Assembly: GCA_905182985.1 (NCBI GenBank)
Contig: CAJJDN010000169.1
Coordinates: forward strand, 118,021 to 182,020
Direction of reading: 5' to 3'
DNA from: Paramecium sonneborni
Taxonomy: Eukaryota; Ciliophora; Oligohymenophorea; Peniculida; Parameciidae
DNA: 64,000 bases
Shown here one piece after another: positions 11,649-23,722 of the stretch (position 1 is the first letter of the stretch; each line of letters begins with the position of its first letter). Under the pieces are notes generated by a model. That model did no database searches, was not told the origin of the DNA, and saw nothing but the letters and a program-made list of their open reading frames with translations. The translations under genes were made by a program, and so were the position numbers.

Positions 11649-14600
11649 ATGTTATAATATTATTAGATTTAAGAGATTCTATCTAAATTCTCGGATGAAG
11701 ATTACATCATTATAAAGCCTGCATTATTTAATTTATAAGCATAGGATTTGGCAAATATTACAGCTAAAAAAATTATGGAGGCTTTGTAAAATGCTTTTGA
11801 TAAACAACATAGTGATAGAGATGTCAAAGTACAAAATTTCATATTTAAAATATTAGGTTTTGAGAGTTGAATTTAGAACTCAAATCATGGATGAAGACTT
11901 TTCTGATAAGATTATTTGTGATCAAAAATTTAATAATTACAAAAATAATGATTTTTTAAAAGAATTACTTAAAGATTGCATTTATAGGGATGATGCCAAT
12001 TTTTTATAAAATGAAATAAATGATGAAGAAAATGAAGAAGTTATTACTTTTAGTTTTACAGATTAAAAAATTAATGAGAATGATGTAACATTAATTGATG
12101 CAACTTAAAAAAGAATAAAGATCAACAAATTGTTAGAAATTAATAAAATGGTTTAAAAATTAGAGAAAGCTCTAAAAAATATTTCTGTAGTTGAAATTGA
12201 AATGTATAATATAGAGGAGGCTTCTCTAGATCCTAAACTAGATAGTCCACTAACTGTTACATTACGATTTTAAAAGAAATATTTAATTCATCTTTTAAAT
12301 TTTTAATTTCATATTATTCCTAATTCAAAACCAGTTTACATTAATTTTTCAAAAGCATAAATTTTAGAAGATAATTTGCAATGTTAAGATTATTCGATAA
12401 AAATGGGTAAAATGCCATTTAAATTAAATGATTTAACACTTTCATATGTAGTTGGAGAATATGTAAAAGATATTTAATTAGATTCTAAATTGAATGAACC
12501 ATTTAATTTATTTTTGACTAAGTATTTTAGATTCTAAGATTTACAATAAGAGTTAAAAAGGATTCAAGTTCATATGATGTTTCATTGTGAAGAATCTAAA
12601 TTATTTAGAAGAGTTGAATTTATAATGAATGTTCTAGATAAATTTTTATTAAGAATAGAAGTAGATTTAGTAAATTGTTAATATTGTCATGCAACTTCAG
12701 ATTAATTTGGAAAATCATTGTATTTAAAATTATTATGTCCACCGAGTTACAGTATATCATTGAATACAAAAAGAAAATTTGAATTATTTAATGTGAAATA
12801 GGATTGGATAAGAGTGGATAATATATTATAGAACGCATATTATAATAAATATAAGAATGAGATAGAGAGATTAATAATGATTAATAATACTATGATAAAA
12901 GCAAATTTTACAATAAAGTAAGGTTCAAAGGAAGAGTTGTTATATAATACAATTTTGCATAAATTAAAAAATTATAATTTAATGTTGTCAGATGAAATAA
13001 AGTTGTAATTTTAAGAATTGAGGAGTAGAGACTAAGAATTAGATATTTTATAGAATACTTTAGAATAGAGTAATTTGAGTTTTGAATAGAGATATAATAT
13101 ATTATGTGTAGTTTCATAGAATAGGATAACAGATATAAAATATTTAAATAGTTTAATAAAAAGAGTATGTTAATATAAGGATAGATAATAGAATTAAGAG
13201 AGGAGAGAGAATTAATAATTGGAAGAGAAGAGAAGAGAGAAAGTATTGGAGGCAACATTTTAATTGTTTTCAAGATATAGTACAGATTTGAATTATTCTG
13301 TGAGATAATCAGAATTAAATAAGAAGAATTATTTAAAATTTAAGAGAGATTTATAGAGATGTGATAATGATGTGATTGAGTTAGTAAATTAGGATGAAGA
13401 GAAAAGAATAGCATTAATAAAGAGAGTATCATTAACACCATCTGGATATTTATATAATATAAAATTACCAGAAGAGACAAGTGTAATAATAAGATAATAT
13501 TTTGATTAATTAAATAATTTTATAAGATTGCATTTTGAAGATGAGAATTTAGAAACAATACATGGACATCATTATATAACAGAATATTTTTATAAATAAA
13601 AGTTAAAAAATGGAATGGAATTATTTGGAGAAGAATTTAGATTATTAACATGGAGTGCTTCATAATTAAGAGGAGGATCATGTTGGATTTTTAATTATAA
13701 AAAAGCAAAAATAACAAGATAAAAATTTATAGATTCAATAGGTAATTTTAATACATTGAATATGGATTAAGTAGCTAAGAATGCAGCAAGATTAGGATAG
13801 AATTTTAGTTCAAGTAAATCAATTAATTTAAATGAAATTAATGTAAAGGTTGGAGTACCTGATAAGGTTGGAGATAATGGGAAATTATATACTGATGGAA
13901 TAGGAAAGATATCTAGAAATTTAATAGATAAAATTAGAACGGTTATGAATAATCCATGTATTTCAGCTATTTAAATAAGATTTCATGGAGCAAAAGGTGT
14001 ATTATTATTAAATGATGATTTATCTAAAAATACAATAGAATTGAGAAGGAGTATGGTTAAATTTAATCCTAGTTTAATGAATGATGGATAATATTCAACT
14101 ATGATATCATTGTTAGATTATAATAAATATAGAGGTGGATACCTAAATAGATAAATAATAATATTATTAGTAACTTTAGGTATATAAGATAGTGTATTTA
14201 TGTAATTTTAAAAAGGTATTATAATATATATGAATTAATTAGAATATTTGGAAAAGATATAGAATTTATCAGCTATAGATTCATCAATTTATAAACATTT
14301 TTTAGTAGATTATAATGGAGAATTATAAGGATTACCATCAATTATAGACAATATAAGATTGATGATAAAAGCAGATTTGAATGAAAAAAATAATATATTT
14401 ATTAAAAAGGTATTAGATCGTTTAAAAAGAAGAGGTTTAATGTAATTAAGAACTAAATGCAATATTTTAATAGATAAAGCAGCTAGAGTTTTGGGTGTAG
14501 TAGATGATTATAATATATTAAATGAAGGAGGTATATATAAAATAATATGATTTTAAATAGAAGTTGTATGCATTGTAAAGATATCTTAAGATTCTATACA

Positions 14601-15946
14601 TACATATGTAGAAGGTGAAATAATTGTAGTTAGAAATCCATGTTTACATCCAGGTGATGTAAGAAAAGTTAGAGCATTATCAGAAAAAGAAATTCTTAAA
14701 AGATGTAATAAAAATCCATTTTCTGAATATTTTAATTGTATAGTATTTCCATGTAAAGGAAATTCTATTCCTGCTGAATGTGCTGGTGGTGATCTTGATG
14801 GAGATATTTATTTTGTTTCATGGGATCCTAAAATAATACCTAAAGATATTCATCCACCTATGAATTATGATGAAGAAAAAAAAGTACCATCTACTTAAGT
14901 TAATCCTAAAGGTTATATATAATCTGATGATTACTTTCAAGAAGATAAAATGATTGATTTCTTACTTCAATATCTTAATTTTGATGTCTTGGGTAAAATT
15001 GATAATAGTCATCTTGCAATTGCTGATAGATCACCTGATTATGCTAAAGATAATAAATGTATTAGATTAGCTGAATTACATTCTGCTGCTGTTGATTATG
15101 TTAAACATGGAAATAAAGTTGATATACCATAAGATCTAGTAACTAAAAAATGGCCTGATTTTATGGAAAAAGATTCACTTGTTTATGAATCTTAAAGTAT
15201 TCTAGGATTACTCTATAGAGATGTCTTAAAATTTATTAATTAAGAACCTTAACCTATCTTAGCTGGATATAATTAAAAATATTTATTAGATATAGATACT
15301 AGATTTATTTACAAATTCTTACATTAAAATGAATTAGTTGAAATTGAAAACTAAAATAATCTTTATCAATAATACTACCAAAATGATTATTAATAATATA
15401 TCACTTAATCCATTTGTAAAAATGCATTATTATGTTTAAATCACATTTTCGAAAATTTTGATTCCTTAAGAAAAATGTATGATATCAATAATGAATATGA
15501 AATATACACTGGATATTTCACTAATTTTACTTAAGGTGAAGGAACTAGATTAAAAGTATCAATTATTTATCATTTAATCTTAGAAAAAACTTAATGTAGA
15601 AAATGTTTAAAAAAGAGTCATTCTAAGTCTTGTTTAACTTAAACATGAAATTTCTAAAACATTATCCACTAATGAACAAGAAAGATTATCAGAAATTTCC
15701 ATTATTCATTTCCTTATGATGTATTCACCTGATTCCCATCAAAATCAATTAAAACAATCTCAATCATTACACCATTATGAAAAAGAATTATTCAAGGCGT
15801 TTATAAAAAATCAAGAGATCTATACATTATTTAGTCGATTAAAAACCAAATTTCCATTATGGTATAGAGGATGCAGTTGGTTCTTCTTTTCAAAAGAAAT
15901 CTTAAGTTTTGCCTAAAATAAATAAGATGAAGACGAGCTAATTTGA
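11649..15946 (+). CDS. RDR: Eukaryotic RNA-dependent RNA polymerase (RDR family)
   Basis: Spliced length is 1403 aa, with introns 11829-11856 (28 nt), 14531-14560 (30 nt) and 15556-15583 (28 nt). Family role: RDR copies RNA into double strands that Dicer cuts into small RNAs. In Paramecium, RDR proteins serve RNA interference and siRNA amplification. The catalytic loop AECAGGDLDGDIYFV carries the DxDGD signature (DLDGD at residues 1029-1033) that binds the two metal ions. Upstream, RNPCLHPGDVR (about residue 976) is another conserved RDR block, and GGYLNRQ and the IRFHGAKGV segment fit the catalytic half. The N-terminal third is divergent and Lys/Glu-rich. All catalytic Asp are present, so it is predicted active. 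The last intron is needed to reach the final ~110 residues. Confidence 0.97.
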
Positions 15947-16009
15947 TATAGTTTATATTAAATATATTCAATCTCAAATATTCACTCAATAATTATAAAA
16001 ACGAATTTA

Positions 16010-17252
16010 ATGAAACGATTATTCAGTATTCTTATGTTGTTGTACATAGTTACATCAACATCAATATAAAAGTAATTAAATAGAGAAATAATGAAAGTAA
16101 TTAAGGTGTAATGGATTAATATGTGAATCCTGGTGTTTAATAGTAGATAGATGAATTAACATAATCAAAGATTGGGCATTTAGTTGTAGATTTAGCAGAA
16201 GTGACAGTGAGAGTTACTGGAGCTGTTGATTCTCTTACTGAAGGAGTTAAAGCTTTTGGAAGACAAATTGAAGAAAGATTAAAATTGGAAAATACTTAAT
16301 GGGAAGTTGTTGAAAGCGAACATAATGCTAAAGTTATATCACTAAGTTCATAAGCAAATTAAGCTGAATTTGATATCAATAGAGAAAAGAAAGTTTTGAA
16401 TTCTGAATTAATACCAAGACTTCATGAATTAGATGATGTTTTTTATTAATATTTATTATTATAGATACTTTTAGGACTTAAAGCTAAATAAACAGACAAT
16501 GCTTAATCATTTAAAGAAGCTGAAGCTGCCAGAAATACATAACATTAATCATTTGTTTTAACAACTACTGAATTTACAGATGCACTTAGAAATATTGATG
16601 AAGCATTAGATTTATTAACTGATCTTTTTAAATCTGGTGAAGTTAGAGCTGCTTTTATTGAAGTTTCTGATGAATAAAAACATAAAGTTAATAAAGCATT
16701 GAGATAAGTAAAAGCAAATACTGAAAATTTTGGTCATTAATATTCATCTTTCATTTAAGCTTTAACCAATTTAACTGAGGGTTTCAATTTCAAAGATAGA
16801 TAAGTATTAAAGGAAATGTGTGATTTCTTAAATAGTTTAAGATTGAATATTTTTGATGCTTTAACTAAAGCCTATAAAGATGAAGACAGTTAAAAATAAT
16901 AAGATGAATTAAGAAGATAATAATTGACAGCTGAAAAAGCAGTCTTTGATTAACAATATGCTGATTTCTATTAAGAAAGGGAAGATAAAACTGTTAGAAT
17001 CTCTGATGTTTAAACTATGATTTCTACTAGAGAAACTGATCTTAAAGCATATTAAGATAGATTAAGAACTGAAAATAATAATTATTCAGCCAATCTTAAA
17101 ATACATGATGATATTGTGGTATTTATTATTGATCTTATTCTTTTTTTTAGTCTTCTGTCTAATAAGAATTAGCAGTCTTAGCTAAAGCATTATAAGTTGT
17201 TTAAACACCACCATTCTTAGATTTCTTAAATGGAAGAATAGCAAAAGCATGA
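16010..17252 (+). CDS. Secreted coiled-coil protein, trichocyst matrix / granule lattice type
   Basis: Spliced length is 394 aa, with introns 16072-16097 (26 nt) and 17119-17150 (32 nt). MKRLFSILMLLYIVTSTS is a signal peptide. The rest is acidic, Gln/Glu/Ala/Leu-rich and strongly helical. There are two segments with long heptad stretches, and the middle region carries the phrase LRLNIFDALTKAYKDEDSQ. Size, signal peptide and helical layout match trichocyst matrix proteins of Paramecium and Grl proteins of Tetrahymena. These are processed and crystallise inside dense-core secretory granules that discharge on stimulation. The match is to the general pattern, not to a specific member. Without the first intron an in-frame TGA would follow the signal peptide. 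Confidence 0.6.
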
Positions 17253-17328
17253 GTTAATAAGAAAGAATATGAAACTGTTATAAAATAAATATTTAATAAT
17301 ATGATTATTTTAATACTTAAATTGTTAA

Positions 17329-20300
17329 TCAAAATAGTTATTTAATGATATCATTGAATTTTTAAAGAATTAATCTGTTTTTATTAATTTTAGATTCTTC
17401 TTTTGTGATTTTTGCTTCCATTTATTTAGCTTAGGCAATGACTTATTTAGGAATACCAGCTATTTATGCTACATTAGTTGCAAAACTCTTTTGAGCAACA
17501 CCTTCAATTAATTTGTATTTGAAAATAACTTAATTATTTTCTTAATAATGTTACATGACACATTATTAAATATTTTTGAATAATTCAAATTCATCTAATA
17601 AGATATGATAATGTGTAGCAAATAAAGTCATAGGTTTAATTTTTTCTGATAAATATCTAAGAACAGCAGATGCTAATGCTACTCCATCATAAGTAGAAGT
17701 TCCTCTACCTAATTCATCAATGATGACTAGACTTCTTGAAGTACAATTATCTAATATAGTTTTAGTTTCTTCAAGTTCAATAAAGAAAGTAGATTTTCCT
17801 TCTAATAATCTATCCGAGGCTCCAAGGCGACTAAATATTCTATCAAAAGGATTTAAAGTAAATTATTTTGCTGGAACTGCACATCCAATTTAAGCTAAAA
17901 TAATAGATACTCCCATTAATCTTAAAAGAGTAGATTTGCCACTCATATTTGGACCTGTCAGTAATAAAGTATCTATAGAATCATTAAATTCTATTGTATT
18001 TGGTACCCATTAAATATCTTTATTCTAAAGTAAACATGGATGATATGCTTCAATAAGTTAACAAACTCTTTCATCTGTATTTTTACATATTATTGGAAAA
18101 CAAGACACTTTTTATTCATTAGATACTAATGCTAAGGATATTCTAAAATATTTTATATAATATATACAGACAATCTGCCTCTGATAGATACGAAATTAAT
18201 TAAAAGAATTATTTTCTATATGAATAAAATTTAGTAAAATATTCATTTATGAATGGTAGCAATTTTTAAGACAATTCTTCTTCTACTATTCTTAATTTAT
18301 AAATTTATTCTTCAATAAATGTTGTTTAAAATCTTTGAAATCCCTATCTTTTTGAGGTGATTATTAATTCTTTAGGTCTTTAATTTCCTTCTAAATATTA
18401 TTCAGGTATTTCTAATTAATATCTCATTCTTGCATGAGTATAAACAATATTTGGACATTTTAATTTCTTCCTCCATCTTTCAAGTTCATCATCTAAACCC
18501 TAAGTAATTTCATTAAACTTATCTAAAGTTAGATCATATTCTGGACTAATTCCTTTTACTGGTTTTGGTTCCTCATTATCATCAATTATTAGATATTTCT
18601 CTAATTCTTCAAGAGTTTACTTTAACATTTTAATAATCTAATTATAATTAAGAATTTCTTTTAATTTTTTAGACTTAAATTATTTAATATCTGAATTAAA
18701 GATTTTAAATGATTCAGCACCTAATCTTATATTTATTAAAACACTTTTTATTTCCTTCAATTTTATTAAACGAATGCTTTCTCCTCCTGTTATAGGAACA
18801 GCCTTTAATTTGTGAGAATGAATTGTATTAAAACATTTTATTATTGCACGTTCTAAATCTGGTAATTGTTTAATTCTTTTTTAGAATTCAAAACATTTTT
18901 CTTAAATATCACATAATTCTTTTATGCATTCTTATCTCTCTATAATTAATTGATAATTTTATAAGGGACTTTAGACCCATTTTGTTAAGAGTCTTTTACC
19001 AGCAGGTGTAATACATCGATCCAAATAATTAAATAAACTACCTGATGTAGTTAGTTTGGTTTATAAATTTACATTGAATATTTCTAAACTTTCTAATGCT
19101 TGTGAATCTAGATAAAGATTTACTTTTTTATTAAAATATGAATCTAAAAAATTGAATTTACCTCTTCTATATACTGAATCATTTATCAGTAATTATCTTA
19201 AATAACATAATAAGAGATATAGAGATTGAATTGAAAAATAATAAGAATAAAAGACTGATTCATCATCTTCATTATTTGATTATTTTTATTCATGATAAAA
19301 TTATTTTTCTAATTCTATTAATAGATTTGGATAATCTGGACTTAATTAGTACTTCTAAACAGTCTATTTTTAAGTAATAACTTCTTTAGAGTCGGAATAT
19401 AATTCTTGATTAATATCAATATCAATTTTAGGTTCAGGTTCATCTTTATGAGTAGGTAGAACAATATCTTGAAATAGATTAGAGACTGAATCATTATTTT
19501 AGGTATTGAATGGTTCCATATATTCAATTTTGAATTATTAAAAGATGAATTCACAATCTCTAAATGCTTTTTTGGAAATAATAACTGTAGGATTACATAT
19601 ATTTCTGTAATAAGAGAAAGTAATACTTAAATATTTTTTCAATTTCTGGTGGTGTTCTACATAAAATAACTTCAACAGGTTTAGTATTATAAATAACAGA
19701 TCTAAGATGATTGGACTGAGCATCATCAAAGAATTAATCAAAAGAGAATTGATTAGTAGTACAATCAAGGATAGCTATTCCATAAATATATTTATGTTAT
19801 TTATTATTATGAGGTGCATTTGAACAAACAAGTACAAATAGATTACGTTATTCATAATTATCATTATCTCCTAATTCTTAAAGAGTACCTCTGCTTATCA
19901 TTTGTGTAATTTCTCTTCTAACAACTTCTCCTTCTTCTTTATTAGCTAAATCTGCTTTTTCCATTTATTCTATCATAATAATTTTGTACCCTTTTTCTAA
20001 TAAAGCTCTTTAATATATGGGTAATTGATTATCATAAACTGTTACACATGGTCTATCTTTACCCCAAAATCCTAAATATCTATTGAACATTTTAGCTATT
20101 ATAATAGCATCATTATATAAAACAGCTATCCATCTTCCACATCTAAAAAATATAATAGAATCAAAGTGCTTTCTTTTGGCATTCCAATATTATCTAAACA
20201 TAGGTGGTAATCTTTAATATTAATCATTTGGAATTTCAATAGTTGAACAATCATAATTTACTTCATCTGGTCTTCTTCCTTCTGAATCTCGTATATATTC

Positions 20301-20717
20301 AGGATGCATAAATATTGGCAATGATTCTTCTGCTAATCTATAAAATTCATCATCTCCTTTCATGTTAAATTATTCTTCTTATTAACATTCTTATTATTCT
20401 TATTTTTTTTCTTATTTCTCAACTTTTTCAACTTTCTTTACTTATTTCTTTTATTTGCCTCCTCCTTATGATTTAACACTTGTATATGATTATCTACTTT
20501 TTTTCTTTGGTTTTTCATCTTCTGAACTCTCTTATAATTCAGATGATGATGATGAATCCTTGTTTTATTTTTAAGGAATATAATCATCATCATCTGAATT
20601 ATCTTCTCTTTTTAATCTACGATTTGATCCTTTTCTTTTAATTGATTTCTTTTTTTATTATTTTTTCGAAATCACAAATAAATCATCATCATCATCATTA
20701 TCTTCTTTTCTTCTCAT
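17329..20717 (-). CDS. MSH6: MutS homologue of the MSH6 type
   Basis: Predicted 1113 aa, with introns 19605-19626 (22 nt) and 18143-18167 (25 nt). It starts at ATG 20715-20717 with an acidic/basic unstructured leader, as in MSH6. Domain order: connector and mismatch-binding domain (about residues 180-300), lever/clamp helices, then an ATPase. The ATPase has Walker [11 protein letters not shown] at residues 905-914 and Walker [16 protein letters not shown], then FATHYH. Family role: MSH6 pairs with MSH2 to recognise base mismatches. Notably, at the position where MSH6 has GKFYEL, this protein has GRWIAV (Trp196, Ala198). The stacking Phe and the Glu of the Phe-X-Glu motif are therefore absent although the ATPase is intact. 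It shares a 55-bp divergent spacer with the gene at 20773. Confidence 0.95.
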
Positions 20718-20772
20718 TTTCAACCTAATTTCTTTAATTTAATTTAATTTAAATTTTATCTCTTCCCACTTT
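20718..20772. promoter_or_regulatory. 55-bp divergent spacer between MSH6 and a small gene
   Basis: Only 55 bp of AT-rich sequence (with a repeated aattt pattern) separate the two start codons. Both 5' untranslated regions and promoters must fit here or overlap the coding sequence. This matches the compact gene spacing in this half of the window. Confidence 0.5.
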
Positions 20773-21378
20773 ATGTCATCAGATAGTAATAAAAAACCTA
20801 TTGTCATCATTCCATAAACTTCTACCTTAAATATTCGTAGATTAGAAATTGAATAATTAAATTAGAGTGATGATCTTGAAGCATCATCTGAAAAAATCTC
20901 AGAAGAATTATCAGATGACCCTTTTTTAAATTTTGTTGCCTCATATTCACTCTTCACTAATAATTCAGAAGATACATAATTAGATCTTACTTAAGTTCTA
21001 ACATAACTCAATGAAAAGATTTCAATCATTAAACCACCTGCAAATCATTTATTAGACTTTCATTAGTAATTATAAATTAAAGAAAATCAAATAAATGAAT
21101 TAGCTGACACTCTTAAGTAATTACCAGATTCAAAACTCTTTTCTTGTATTCAAGATGTTGAGAAGTAATACTATCTTTCTCATTATCTAGACTCTACTAT
21201 AGACTTTCAGTTGATTTTCAAGAAGAATACCGCACTGCACAAAAACTTAGAATTGTTTGATATATATTTTATATATACATAAACCGAAACATCATATATT
21301 TAATTAAAAAAAAAACATAATATATAAATTAAAAAAAACATAATATATATAGTTAAAAAAAACTTAATATAAAAATGA
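20773..21378 (+). CDS. Unrecognised Ser/Leu-rich small protein
   Basis: Single-exon frame of 201 aa from ATG 20773 to TGA 21376-21378. The first ~165 residues have normal coding composition with acidic Ser-rich and helical segments (for example ENQINELADTLKQLPDSKLF). The last ~35 residues are Ile/Lys/Tyr-rich and come from an AT-rich stretch that looks non-coding. The frame simply lacks a TGA there, or a short intron was missed. The tail from 21264 lies in duplication B. No family is recognised. It is divergent from MSH6. Confidence 0.65.
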
Positions 21379-21403
21379 TACCATTTGAATTTAACCTTCT
21401 TTT

Positions 21404-21871
21404 TCATGATAATTATTTATGTATAGTTTTTACTATCTCCTTAACTTATTTCATTCTTCTCCTATTACAAAATAAAGCATTTGGTGAATCAATTCTTGTT
21501 TCATCACATATTCTATTGATTATCCACTGATCAAACATTTTTTATCACTTTTCCGATTACGAAACTACTTTTAGAAACAATTCAGTAAAATTAAATACTA
21601 TAACAAGATAATATAATCATCAAGATAAAGCCAGTAGTTGCTTAGAATTTGGATTAAAATTTGGACTACGAGTCTATCTTTTGGAATACAATGAATTTTA
21701 AGTAGCAGGTACTAATACTGGTACTTCCACAATTTTATTTGTGTAATGGTCAAACATTTTAACAGTTTCTTATTTATTTATTTGATTTGTAATTTAATTT
21801 GATTACTCTTCTTTCTAGTTATTATTTTCATTCTTTTCTTATTTTATTGACTAGGTTTGACAGATTCCCAT
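21404..21871 (-). CDS. Small protein with MGIC start, exon structure uncertain
   Basis: The coding sequence begins at ATG 21869-21871 with MGICQTQSIKQEKN. The Gly2/Ser-Thr pattern suits N-myristoylation and the adjacent Cys suits palmitoylation, so a membrane-tethered small protein is possible (inference). Without splicing the frame ends at TGA 21620-21622 (83 aa). A second convincing coding stretch lies downstream, with RIDSPNALFCNRRRMKQV and ending at TGA 21404-21406. A candidate 22-nt intron sits just before it. I could not find one unambiguous set of introns joining both parts, so this may be one spliced gene or two. An identical copy lies at 22677-23144. Confidence 0.5.
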
Positions 21872-21957
21872 AACTATAAAAGTGTTATTTTAAAAAAACT
21901 TAATAAATTAATATATATTAAAACATAAATATCAAAACTTAAAAGGGTTGGTTAATC

Positions 21958-22352
21958 TCAAATTGCAATTAAAGAATTTGATCTTAATCTTGATATTGTT
22001 TTTTTTTAATTTGGATTTTGAATTTCACTTTTAATCCTTTGCCTACTATATGTTGTACTACATGATGGCATTCTTTTTAAAGGGCTAATACAAGTCGAAT
22101 TTCTAGGTGATTCTTAATCTAATTGAATAAAAACCATCTAAAAACCTTTTAATAATTCCAAAATACGATGTTATAACAAAAACTAAGTCTCACAATTAGC
22201 AATAGAAGCTCTCAGCACAAAATCATTTTGTATCAACATATCTTGTTTGAGTAAGTTTTGTTACCTTTGATCATTCCTTTTTGTTCAAGGGAAATTAAAT
22301 TCATCTAATACAGTTTGTACAATGCATATAAAACTTCGCTCTCAATTGTCAT
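21958..22352 (-). CDS. Small basic protein, function unknown
   Basis: Spliced length is 123 aa, ATG 22350-22352 to TGA 21958-21960, with a 23-nt intron at 22242-22264. The N-terminal half is helical (MTIESEVLYALYKLYQMNL) and the C-terminal half is Ser/Arg/Lys-rich (RNSTCISPLKRMPSCSTTYS), resembling a phosphorylated disordered tail. No domain is recognised. It is co-oriented with the MGIC gene 86 bp downstream. An identical copy lies at 23231-23625 because of duplication B. Confidence 0.7.
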
Positions 22353-22449
22353 ATATTTAATTAATTATTATATATATATAATTATGCCCTAGATGACTCA
22401 TATTATTAAAAAAACATTTTAAATTCTATATTATTATATATTTATATAA

Positions 22450-22535
22450 ATGGAAGCATTATTTGCATATACATTTTTAGAATGTTTCAGCATTCATCAA
22501 TCTGTATTACTCTTTCGTTAAAACAAACACCATAT
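22450..22535 (+). pseudogene. Truncated first exon of the gene at 23723
   Basis: This carries the same start (MEALFAYTFLECFS) as the complete gene 1273 bp downstream, but it runs into the N at 22536. It is explained by duplication B. Confidence 0.8.
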
Positions 22536-22536
22536 N
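22536..22536. other. Single-N contig junction
   Basis: One N lies between the two identical 1272-bp blocks. It marks the second scaffold join of the window with the same form as the one at 4817. Confidence 0.9.
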
Positions 22537-22676
22537 ATATTTTATATATACATAAACCGAAACATCATATATTTAATTAAAAAAAAAACATAATATATAA
22601 ATTAAAAAAAACATAATATATATAGTTAAAAAAAACTTAATATAAAAATGATACCATTTGAATTTAACCTTCTTTT

Positions 22677-23144
22677 TCATGATAATTATTTATGTATAGT
22701 TTTTACTATCTCCTTAACTTATTTCATTCTTCTCCTATTACAAAATAAAGCATTTGGTGAATCAATTCTTGTTTCATCACATATTCTATTGATTATCCAC
22801 TGATCAAACATTTTTTATCACTTTTCCGATTACGAAACTACTTTTAGAAACAATTCAGTAAAATTAAATACTATAACAAGATAATATAATCATCAAGATA
22901 AAGCCAGTAGTTGCTTAGAATTTGGATTAAAATTTGGACTACGAGTCTATCTTTTGGAATACAATGAATTTTAAGTAGCAGGTACTAATACTGGTACTTC
23001 CACAATTTTATTTGTGTAATGGTCAAACATTTTAACAGTTTCTTATTTATTTATTTGATTTGTAATTTAATTTGATTACTCTTCTTTCTAGTTATTATTT
23101 TCATTCTTTTCTTATTTTATTGACTAGGTTTGACAGATTCCCAT
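22677..23144 (-). CDS. Second copy of the MGIC small-protein gene
   Basis: Identical to 21404-21871; see that entry for content and doubts about splicing. It is probably the same locus seen twice. Confidence 0.45.
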
Positions 23145-23230
23145 AACTATAAAAGTGTTATTTTAAAAAAACTTAATAAATTAATATATATTAAAACATA
23201 AATATCAAAACTTAAAAGGGTTGGTTAATC

Positions 23231-23625
23231 TCAAATTGCAATTAAAGAATTTGATCTTAATCTTGATATTGTTTTTTTTTAATTTGGATTTTGAATTTCA
23301 CTTTTAATCCTTTGCCTACTATATGTTGTACTACATGATGGCATTCTTTTTAAAGGGCTAATACAAGTCGAATTTCTAGGTGATTCTTAATCTAATTGAA
23401 TAAAAACCATCTAAAAACCTTTTAATAATTCCAAAATACGATGTTATAACAAAAACTAAGTCTCACAATTAGCAATAGAAGCTCTCAGCACAAAATCATT
23501 TTGTATCAACATATCTTGTTTGAGTAAGTTTTGTTACCTTTGATCATTCCTTTTTGTTCAAGGGAAATTAAATTCATCTAATACAGTTTGTACAATGCAT
23601 ATAAAACTTCGCTCTCAATTGTCAT
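23231..23625 (-). CDS. Second copy of the 123-aa basic protein gene
   Basis: Identical to 21958-22352, including the 23-nt intron. It is probably the same locus seen twice through duplication B. Confidence 0.55.
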
Positions 23626-23722
23626 ATATTTAATTAATTATTATATATATATAATTATGCCCTAGATGACTCATATTATTAAAAAAACATTTTAAATTCT
23701 ATATTATTATATATTTATATAA

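Larger units (their letters stand above)
21264..22535 (+). repeat. Direct duplication B, first copy (probable assembly overlap)
   Basis: This 1272-bp block is repeated at 22537-23808, with a single N at 22536 between the copies. I see no differences, including in the homopolymer runs. Boundaries fall inside the tail of one gene and inside the first exon of another. It is the same signature as duplication A. Confidence 0.95.
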
